From Myxococcota bacterium (lineage in GTDB: Bacteria > Myxococcota > Polyangia > GCA-2747355 > JAKLHH01): a stretch of 5,769 nt of DNA. The notes below the pieces were generated by a model that worked only from the letters and a program-made list of their open reading frames with translations, did not search any database and was not told the DNA's origin. Below, one piece after another: positions 1-4,794 of this stretch. The stretch spans positions 1 through 5,769 of the forward strand of contig JAKLHH010000553.1 of assembly GCA_022710245.1 (NCBI GenBank). The letters run 5' to 3'. How positions within the stretch are numbered: position 1 is the stretch's first letter; every line of letters starts with the position of its first letter. A program made the position numbers and the translations under genes.

Positions 1-100
1 CACGGGCCTGATGGCTCAGCCCGACATCGACGGCGCGCTGGTAGGGGGCGCGAGCCTCGATCCGGAGAGCTTCATCGGGATCTTGAGATACAAACGCTAA
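1..100 (+). CDS. tpiA: Triosephosphate isomerase, C-terminal end (partial)
   Basis: Only the last 32 residues are in the window, read from base 2 to a TAA stop at 98-100. The stretch [14 protein letters not shown] is the typical C-terminal phosphate-binding loop and last helix region of triosephosphate isomerase, the glycolytic enzyme that interconverts dihydroxyacetone phosphate and glyceraldehyde 3-phosphate in the cytoplasm. The catalytic Lys, His and Glu lie upstream of the window and cannot be checked. The neighbour secG follows on the same strand after 51 bases. A tpiA-secG order is common in deltaproteobacteria and several other phyla, which supports the call. Identification rests on a short but very characteristic segment. 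Confidence 0.93.
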   Translation, partial: TGLMAQPDIDGALVGGASLDPESFIGILRYKR

Positions 101-107
101 CAGCTGA

Positions 108-135
108 GGGGGCGGCGTCGCGAGGCGCCGCCCCC
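108..135 (+). terminator. GC-rich hairpin between tpiA and secG, no T-tract
   Basis: A perfect 10-bp inverted repeat (108-117 GGGGGCGGCG with 126-135 CGCCGCCCCC) flanks an 8-base loop. It starts 7 bases after the tpiA stop and ends 16 bases before the secG start. The stem is entirely G-C and very stable, but the following bases are CAAGTCGATAC, with no run of T. It is therefore not a textbook intrinsic terminator. It may still attenuate transcription, protect the 3' end of tpiA mRNA, or affect secG translation. The hairpin is seen directly; its role is inferred. Confidence 0.5.
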
Positions 136-151
136 CAAGTCGATACGTGCC

Positions 152-838
152 ATGGTCACTCTCGTCACAGTCATTCACGTCATTGTTTGCCTCTTCCTCA
201 TCCTCGTCATCTTGCTGCAGGCGGGCAAGGGAGGTGGCATGGGCGCGGCCTTCGGCGGCGCCGGATCGCAGACCGTCTTCGGCGGGCGGGGAGCGGCGAC
301 GTTCCTCACCAAGCTGACCTCGATCTGCGCCTTCCTCTTCATGTTCACCTCCATCCTCCTCGCCTACTGGGCGAGCCAGCACGAGGACAAGTCGCTGCGC
401 GCCCGCTCGGCGCAGAAGAAGAAGGGCGAGAGCGGCCCTGGCCCGGCTGGCAAGCTCCCGGCGAAGACGCCACTGCCTCCGCCGACGAAGCCGGCGTCGC
501 AGCCGGCCTCGCAGCCCGCGGCCTCGCAGCCGGCTCCGGCTGACGTCAAGGCCCCGGCCGACGTCAAGGCCGCCCCGGCCGACGTCAAGGGCGCGAAGCC
601 CGAGCCCAAGGCCGAGGAGCCCAAGGCCGAGGAGAAGGCCGAGCCGAAGGCCGCCAAGGTCCCGCCGAAGAAGGTCGCGCCGAAGAAGGCCGAGCCCAAG
701 GCCGAGGAGGCCGCGCCGGCGCCGGCGGAGAAGGCCGAGCCGAAGGCGAAGGCTGAGCCGAAGGCGAAGAAGGCCACGCCGAAGAAGGCGGAGCCAAAGA
801 CGGAGGAGGGTGGCGAGGCGGCTCCGCCAAGCGAGTAG
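152..838 (+). CDS. secG: SecG, preprotein translocase subunit, with long low-complexity tail
   Basis: SecG is the small auxiliary subunit of the SecYEG inner-membrane channel and helps the SecA-driven export cycle. Residues 1-75 are a complete SecG. They hold a first membrane segment (about 3-23), then the family signature [16 protein letters not shown] with [10 protein letters not shown] (21-48), and a second membrane segment (about 53-73). The remaining 150 residues have no family counterpart: usual SecG proteins are about 75-110 residues in total. This tail is almost entirely Ala, Pro, Lys and Glu, with SQPA, APADVK and KAEPKA-like repeats, and resembles histone-H1-like tails. In the known E. 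coli topology both termini are periplasmic, so the tail would be too. The ATG at 152 gives an intact first helix, but no clear Shine-Dalgarno sequence precedes it. dapF begins one base after the stop. Confidence 0.96.
   Translation: MVTLVTVIHVIVCLFLILVILLQAGKGGGMGAAFGGAGSQTVFGGRGAATFLTKLTSICAFLFMFTSILLAYWASQHEDKSLRARSAQKKKGESGPGPAGKLPAKTPLPPPTKPASQPASQPAASQPAPADVKAPADVKAAPADVKGAKPEPKAEEPKAEEKAEPKAAKVPPKKVAPKKAEPKAEEAAPAPAEKAEPKAKAEPKAKKATPKKAEPKTEEGGEAAPPSE
533..589 (+). repeat. Three APADVK repeats in the SecG tail
   Basis: Residues 128-133, 134-139 and 141-146 of SecG are three copies of Ala-Pro-Ala-Asp-Val-Lys. At DNA level they share the core GCCGACGTCAAGG with near-identical flanks. They follow three SQPA units (residues 117-128). 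This suggests recent tandem duplication within the tail and likely length variation between relatives. Confidence 0.85.
596..808 (+). repeat. Lys/Ala/Glu/Pro-rich degenerate repeats in the SecG tail
   Basis: Residues about 149-219 are degenerate repeats built from [19 protein letters not shown] and similar units, encoded by recurring GAGCCCAAGGCCGAGGAG-like DNA. Lysines and glutamates alternate with Ala and Pro, so the segment is predicted to be disordered or loosely helical and strongly charged. No conserved domain is visible. Confidence 0.75.
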
Positions 839-839
839 C

Positions 840-1706
840 ATGCCTCCCCTCCCCTTCCGCAAGTACCACGGCCTCGGTAACGACTTCCTCCTCTTCGATG
901 GCCTCACGGCCACGCTGCCGCTCGATCGGCTGACCGATCCGCAGCTCGCACGCCAGCTCTGCGATCGTCACCTCGGGATCGGCGGGGACGGGCTGCTGCT
1001 CGTCCTGCCCCCGTCGACGCCGGCCGCGCACGCGCGCATGCGCGTGATCAACGCCGACGGCAGCGAGCCCGAGATGTGCGGCAACGGGATCCGCTGCGTC
1101 GCCAAGGCGCTCCACGACCACCTGGGCGTCACGGGCGTCGAGCGGCTCGGCATCGACACCGGCGCGGGGCTCCTCTGGTGCGACCTCACGCTGGGCGCGG
1201 ACGAGCGGGTCTCGTCAGTGCGCGTCGACATGGGGCGGCCGAGCCTCGAGCGCGCCTCGCTGCCGATGCAGGGCGAGGGGCGCTTCGTCGAGGAGACGCT
1301 GCGGGTCGGCGCGGTCGAGCTCCGCTCCACCGCGGTCAGCATGGGGAACCCGCACCTGGTCTCCTTCGTCCAGCAGGAGCCGCGCGACCTCGCCGAGCGC
1401 CTGGGGCCCGTGATCGAGAAGCACCCGCTCTTCCCGCGGCGGACCAACGTGGAGTTCGCGCGGCTGCAGGGCGGCGGGCTCGAGCTCTGGGTCTGGGAGC
1501 GCGGCTGCGGGATCACCCTCGCGTGCGGCACAGGCGCCTGCGCCACCGCGGTCGCGGCGGTCGCCACCGGGCGCCACCCGGCGGGGCGACCGCTCAAGGT
1601 GCAGCTCCCGGGCGGCGCGCTCACCATCCTCGTCGCCGAGGACCTCGGCCGGGTCTGGATGGACGGACCGGCGGTGGAGGTCTTCGAGGGGACGGTCTCG
1701 GTCTAA
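840..1706 (+). CDS. dapF: Diaminopimelate epimerase
   Basis: DapF interconverts LL- and meso-2,6-diaminopimelate in the cytoplasm. It is a PLP-independent two-base enzyme that supplies meso-DAP for peptidoglycan and lysine. The 288-residue product matches the family length (about 275) and contains the N-terminal signature KYHGLGNDF (8-16). Both catalytic cysteines are present: Cys80 in NADGSEPEMCGNGIRC and Cys229 in ERGCGITLACGTGACAT. The expected substrate contacts are also visible (Asn14, Asn71, Asn170 in GNPH, Asn203, Glu220-Arg221), so the enzyme should be active. I chose the ATG at 840 because the conserved domain starts at once and because it lies one base after the secG stop, consistent with translational coupling. 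An in-frame GTG at 810 would add ten unconserved residues inside the secG tail. No strong Shine-Dalgarno sequence sits before 840. Confidence 0.97.
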   Translation: MPPLPFRKYHGLGNDFLLFDGLTATLPLDRLTDPQLARQLCDRHLGIGGDGLLLVLPPSTPAAHARMRVINADGSEPEMCGNGIRCVAKALHDHLGVTGVERLGIDTGAGLLWCDLTLGADERVSSVRVDMGRPSLERASLPMQGEGRFVEETLRVGAVELRSTAVSMGNPHLVSFVQQEPRDLAERLGPVIEKHPLFPRRTNVEFARLQGGGLELWVWERGCGITLACGTGACATAVAAVATGRHPAGRPLKVQLPGGALTILVAEDLGRVWMDGPAVEVFEGTVSV

Positions 1707-1715
1707 GCCTCGACG

Positions 1716-2315
1716 TCAGTTCGAGCCGCTCGCGAGGAACTCGCGGAGGTCGCGCCGCGAGCTGTCGCCGAGCCTCCCGCCCTCGAGGAAGAACCCCCTC
1801 TGCCCGCCGCGGCCGTAGCCGATCAGCACGTTCGCGTCGGGGCGGTAGGTCAGCGTCGCGCCGCCGCTCTGCCAGAGGACCACCTCGCGCGAGCCCTTCA
1901 GCCCCGCCGTCTTCTGGAGGAGGCTCCCGATCAGACGATCCTGCCCCCGGTGGCGCCGCTCGGTTGCCTTGATCGCCTTCAGACCCTCGAGGATCACGCC
2001 CAGCGTGGATCCGGGCGTCGCGTCGGGGGCGTGCTGCTTGATCAGCGCGTCGAGCGCGGCGCGATCGCGGGTCGAGAGCGCGCCGCGCTCGTCGAGGCGG
2101 AAGCCCTGCTGCTGGAGGCCACGGGCGGCGACGATGGTCTTCGCCTCGGGGCGCAGCCAGACGCTGAGTCGACCGCCCGCGATGGCGACCACCTCCCCGC
2201 GCAGGCTGGTGCGGGCGAGCCGCGCGGTGCTGCGCTCGAGGGTGCGGGCGACCTGGGCGCTGGCCAGGCCGGGGACCAGGACGGTGACGGCGAGCAACGC
2301 CGGGATCAGTCTCAT
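1716..2315 (-). CDS. Secreted protein of unknown function
   Basis: I do not recognise this 199-residue protein. Residues 1-20 (MRLIPALLAVTVLVPGLASA) form a clear Sec signal peptide with an Ala-Ser-Ala cleavage site before Gln21, so the mature 179-residue protein should be periplasmic or exported. It has no cysteine and no further membrane helix. A basic segment (about 24-60) is followed by a mostly helical middle (about 70-130). The C-terminal part (about 135-185) looks like beta strands with many glycines, for example LIGYGRGGQRGFFLEGG. No catalytic motif stands out. The ATG at 2315 is preferred over upstream in-frame starts because it opens the signal peptide and has GGGAGGA five bases before it. 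The gene is divergent from the lipoprotein at 2524 and converges on dapF with only 9 bases between stop codons. Confidence 0.82.
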   Translation of the reverse strand: MRLIPALLAVTVLVPGLASAQVARTLERSTARLARTSLRGEVVAIAGGRLSVWLRPEAKTIVAARGLQQQGFRLDERGALSTRDRAALDALIKQHAPDATPGSTLGVILEGLKAIKATERRHRGQDRLIGSLLQKTAGLKGSREVVLWQSGGATLTYRPDANVLIGYGRGGQRGFFLEGGRLGDSSRRDLREFLASGSN

Positions 2316-2320
2316 GGCAG

Positions 2321-2327
2321 TCCTCCC
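2321..2327 (-). promoter_or_regulatory. Ribosome binding site of the secreted-protein gene
   Basis: On the minus strand GGGAGGA lies five bases before the ATG at 2315. It is a strong Shine-Dalgarno match. It fixes the start at the signal peptide and not at the longer in-frame extension reaching 2435. Confidence 0.85.
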
Positions 2328-2339
2328 GGAAGGAGCTTC

Positions 2340-2355
2340 TGCAAACGATATTCCA
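2340..2355 (-). promoter_or_regulatory. Possible sigma-54 (-24/-12) promoter for the secreted-protein gene
   Basis: The minus strand reads TGGAAT-ATCGT-TTGCA, against the sigma-54 consensus TGGCAC-N5-TTGCA/T. It matches 9 of 11 defined positions, including the key GG and GC at the correct ten-base spacing. The implied transcription start, near 2329, lies just before the Shine-Dalgarno sequence at 2327-2321 and gives a very short leader of about 14 bases. No sigma-70-like -35/-10 pair was evident. The match is seen in the sequence; its use is inferred. Confidence 0.45.
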
Positions 2356-2366
2356 CACCAGGAGAT

Positions 2367-2409
2367 GGAGCGGCGGCGGTGGGTCCTCCACGAATCGGAG
2401 AGCCGCTCC
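2367..2409. repeat. Inverted repeat midway between the divergent promoters
   Basis: GGAGCGGC (2367-2374) and GCCGCTCC (2402-2409) form an 8-base inverted repeat 27 bases apart. They enclose a smaller one, GTGG (2379-2382) with CCAC (2388-2391). The repeat lies between the two -24/-12 candidates, where an enhancer-binding activator could sit. Eight-base arms in GC-rich DNA can arise by chance, so the role is speculative. Confidence 0.35.
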
Positions 2410-2443
2410 CTGGAGCCCCTCGGGATCTCCGGCACTTGGCGTG

Positions 2444-2459
2444 CGGCACCCTACTTGCT
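2444..2459 (+). promoter_or_regulatory. Sigma-54 (-24/-12) promoter for the lipoprotein gene
   Basis: The sequence CGGCAC-CCTAC-TTGCT matches 10 of 11 defined positions of the sigma-54 consensus TGGCAC-N5-TTGCA/T. GG at 2445-2446 and GC at 2457-2458 are at the exact ten-base spacing. A start near 2470 would leave a leader of about 54 bases with a good Shine-Dalgarno sequence before the ATG at 2524. Such promoters need an ATP-dependent enhancer-binding activator, a regulator class abundant in myxobacteria. No competing sigma-70 promoter was found in this gap. Confidence 0.62.
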
Positions 2460-2511
2460 GACCTTGAGACCGCACTCGTGTAGCTCGAGCAGCGTCGCAA
2501 GGTAGCAACCA

Positions 2512-2517
2512 GAGGAG
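2512..2517 (+). promoter_or_regulatory. Ribosome binding site of the lipoprotein gene
   Basis: GAGGAG lies six bases before the ATG at 2524. This is a good Shine-Dalgarno match at ideal spacing and supports the start that opens the lipoprotein signal. Confidence 0.85.
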
Positions 2518-2523
2518 CCGGCA

Positions 2524-3804
2524 ATGCGGACGACCATCTTTCTACTGGCCTGGGCCGTGGCGCTCGCGGGGTGCTCCCCCGCCGAGGAGGAGGACTGGGG
2601 CGAGGAGGGGCCCGAGGAGACCCTGGGTGGCAAGTCGGACAGCCTCGACTGGAGCGCCAGCACCGGCGCCGGGTCGGTGAACCTGACCGCGACGGCGAAG
2701 AAGACCATCTCGCTCGGCCTCATCCCGGCTGGCCGCAAGGACGTCACCGTCAAGCTCACCTCGAGCATCGACGCCGACCTGCAGCTCCTCGACGGAAGCA
2801 CGAAGGTGGTCTACCGCACCTACGGCCTGCTCAAGGGCAGCGCCGCGGCCAGCACGACCTACAAGGGCAACGAGATCAGCTGGAGCGGCTACTACGGCGA
2901 CGGCGTCAGCAGGGGCAACGAGACGCTGACCATCAAGGGCAAGACCGGGGGCGCGTTCACGCTCAAGGTCTCCTTCTCGAAGGCGGGCAAGGCGAAGCTG
3001 AGCTACAGCTTCGCCGTCGATACCGCGCCCGCGACGGGCACCTTCGCCGACCGCCTGCAGGCCTTCGCGCAGCGCTACCCGTCGCTGGTGGTCCAGGCGA
3101 GCAAGCTCGGGCGCCCGGCGATCTTCTTCAAGACGCCGTCCTTCAGCAACGACGAGGCGAAGGTGAAGGAGGTCTTCGGCGAGCTGTGGAAGCTCCTCGG
3201 GCCGAACACGATCATGATCTGGAACCCGGCCGGCGATAACTACTTCCACCTCGGGCTCCCGGACAGCAAGAGCCTCGACGCCATGTTCCGGCAGCGCGCG
3301 ATCAAGCTCTACAGCCACTTCCACGTCTGGAACGACAGCCTCGGGAACCTCGACGAGCCGGCGAGCGGCGAGTACGAGGACGACTACCTCGACCTCGTCT
3401 CCGACCCGGTCTACGACCAGGAGCAGATCGATCGCGAACGCACCGTCGCGCTGCTCACGCTGACCGACGCGCAGCTCGCGCAGCTCAACACCTACCTGAA
3501 GGCGATCGCGGACGACTTCAACGGCACGCTGGGCCCCGCGGACTTCAACGGCGGCGTCCCGCCCTACCTCGGCGGCGACAAGCACAACTGCACCAGCTGG
3601 TTCACCAACTGGCTCAACAAGTACGTGAGCTCGAGCTTCCCCACCTCGGTCAACCCCGCCTCACTGGTGAGCTCGGTGATCGGCGGCGGCTGGAGCGGGT
3701 CGCTGGCCAAGGAGTACCTCGCGCTCCTGGTCTTCAACCACCCGAGCCCGCCCGCGGCTGGCACCGCGCTGCCCTCGAGCTTCCCCCTCGACGTCGGGCA
3801 TTGA
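2524..3804 (+). CDS. Lipoprotein with PPC-like domain and possible permuted papain-like hydrolase domain
   Basis: This is a 426-residue lipoprotein. Its signal ends in the lipobox LAGC (Cys17), with Ser at +2, which favours outer-membrane sorting. An acidic linker (18-34) and GGKSDS (35-40) follow; that style of linker is familiar from myxobacterial surface lipoproteins. Residues about 42-166 look like a beta-sandwich of the bacterial pre-peptidase (PPC) type, with IDADLQLLDG, GYYGDG and GNETLTIKG. Residues about 170-235 are a mixed region. The C-terminal part has FHLGL (His242), a helix with LTDAQLAQLNTYLKA, then HNCTSWFTNWL (Cys356). A His-x-Gly-aliphatic motif before an Asn-Cys helix is the order of permuted NlpC/P60 or DUF4105-like thiol hydrolases. 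Cys17 and Cys356 are the only cysteines, so Cys356 is unpaired, as a nucleophile would be. Lipoprotein status is firm, the PPC-like call moderate, the hydrolase call tentative. Confidence 0.85.
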   Translation: MRTTIFLLAWAVALAGCSPAEEEDWGEEGPEETLGGKSDSLDWSASTGAGSVNLTATAKKTISLGLIPAGRKDVTVKLTSSIDADLQLLDGSTKVVYRTYGLLKGSAAASTTYKGNEISWSGYYGDGVSRGNETLTIKGKTGGAFTLKVSFSKAGKAKLSYSFAVDTAPATGTFADRLQAFAQRYPSLVVQASKLGRPAIFFKTPSFSNDEAKVKEVFGELWKLLGPNTIMIWNPAGDNYFHLGLPDSKSLDAMFRQRAIKLYSHFHVWNDSLGNLDEPASGEYEDDYLDLVSDPVYDQEQIDRERTVALLTLTDAQLAQLNTYLKAIADDFNGTLGPADFNGGVPPYLGGDKHNCTSWFTNWLNKYVSSSFPTSVNPASLVSSVIGGGWSGSLAKEYLALLVFNHPSPPAAGTALPSSFPLDVGH

Positions 3805-3829
3805 TCAACAGCCCGCGGCCACGCTGCGC

Positions 3830-4792
3830 TCAGCGACCACTGACGAGCCACCGCTCCAGCCAGGCGAGGAGCTCGCGCCGCACCTGCCCGCTCGCGTCGG
3901 CCAGCGCGCCCAGGTGATCCTTGCCCGGGAGGATGACGAGCCGCGAGCGCTGCGGCCCGGCCGCGGCGTGGAGCCTGCGGGCGTGCTCGACGGGGACGTT
4001 ACGATCGGCGTCGCCGTGCACGAGGAGGACGGGCGCGCGGGTCCTGGCGACGGCTCGCTCCGCGCTGGCCTGCCGCAGATCGACGCCGGTCAGCTGGCTG
4101 GCGCGCGCGATCCCGCCCGCGAGCTGGCCCTGCGTGAGGAGGTGCCCGGGCCCCGGCGCGAAGCGGCGGGCGTAGCGGGCGATCAGACTCTCGTCGAGGG
4201 CGGCGAAGGCCGAGACGCTCACCACCGCGACGACGCGAGGGTCGCGCCCGGCGAGCTGGAGGCCGACGGCGCCGCCGTAGGAGAAGCCCACCACGCCGAG
4301 CGGCCTCGCGAGGAGGCCCTGCCTCGCCAGCGCGTCGAGCAGCTGCGAGCAGTCCACCGCCTCGACGACGCCGTAGGTGAGCCAGCGCCCGCTCGAGCTC
4401 CCCTGCCCCCGGTGGTCGACGAGGATCGCCCGGTAGCCCGCGGCAGCGAGGGCGCGGCCGAGGCCGAGCATGGAGCGCTTGCTGTCGTGGATCCCGTGCA
4501 GCACGAGGACCGTGGCGCGCGGAGCGCTGGTCCTCGGGTCGAGGATCCAGACCGAGAGCTCGGCCGCGGGAGGCCCGACCGGGACGCGGAGGGCCCGCGC
4601 GACCTGGAGCCCGCGCAGCGCCTCGGCAGGCGGCTCGACCAGCTCCTCCGTCGCGCGCTTCGCGTTCGGGGCGTAGGCGATCGCCGAGGGGAGGAGCCAG
4701 AGCACCAGTCCGTAGGCGAGGCCGCCGAGCGCGATCAGGAGCAGCGCCGCGAGGAGCGCGATCCGGCGCAGGCGGCGGCGGCGCGTGGCCAT
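3830..4792 (-). CDS. Membrane-anchored alpha/beta hydrolase
   Basis: The product is a 320-residue serine hydrolase of the alpha/beta fold (the broad S9-like/YqkD-like group). Its substrate cannot be read from the sequence. An Arg-rich start (RRRRLRR) precedes one membrane helix (about 11-36), which suggests an N-in anchor with the enzyme on the periplasmic side. Catalytic features are all present: an oxyanion-hole region HGIHDSK (99-105), DHRGQGSS (126-133), nucleophile elbow GFSYGG with Ser171, acid Asp263 in HGDADRNVP, and His293 in GKDHL. The length is normal for the group. The ATG at 4792 comes two bases after the dacB stop (TGACCATG) and has no good Shine-Dalgarno sequence of its own, so translation is probably coupled to dacB. 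The pairing hints at an envelope-related substrate, but that is only inferred. It converges with the lipoprotein gene, 25 bases apart. Confidence 0.9.
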   Translation of the reverse strand: MATRRRRLRRIALLAALLLIALGGLAYGLVLWLLPSAIAYAPNAKRATEELVEPPAEALRGLQVARALRVPVGPPAAELSVWILDPRTSAPRATVLVLHGIHDSKRSMLGLGRALAAAGYRAILVDHRGQGSSSGRWLTYGVVEAVDCSQLLDALARQGLLARPLGVVGFSYGGAVGLQLAGRDPRVVAVVSVSAFAALDESLIARYARRFAPGPGHLLTQGQLAGGIARASQLTGVDLRQASAERAVARTRAPVLLVHGDADRNVPVEHARRLHAAAGPQRSRLVILPGKDHLGALADASGQVRRELLAWLERWLVSGR

Positions 4793-4794
4793 GG

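Noticed and set aside
533..805. Short repeats in the secG tail as a CRISPR or mobile-element signal
   Set aside because: The repeats are in frame, lack unique spacers of constant length, and encode a coherent low-complexity protein tail.
810..839. In-frame GTG start for dapF inside the secG tail
   Set aside because: It adds ten residues not expected in the family. The ATG at 840 begins directly at the conserved N-terminus and fits stop-start coupling with secG.
585..1121. Minus-strand open frame across the end of secG and start of dapF
   Set aside because: It runs opposite the SecG repeats and the conserved dapF active site. Its translation is repetitive Pro/Ser/Ala/Arg with no supporting start signal.
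2316..2435. Upstream extension of the secreted-protein reading frame to a start at 2435
   Set aside because: It would bury the signal peptide 40 residues inside, pass through the intergenic region with its promoter-like elements, and ignore the strong ribosome site before 2315.
2542..3585. Long open frame on the minus strand opposite the lipoprotein gene
   Set aside because: It is an antisense by-product of GC-rich third positions. The translation is Val/Glu/Arg-biased with no motif, while the + strand frame has a lipobox, ribosome site and domain-like structure.
3805..3829. Possible bidirectional terminator between the convergent lipoprotein and hydrolase genes
   Set aside because: The 25-base gap contains only weak GC self-complementarity and no T-run on either strand. 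No terminator can be supported.
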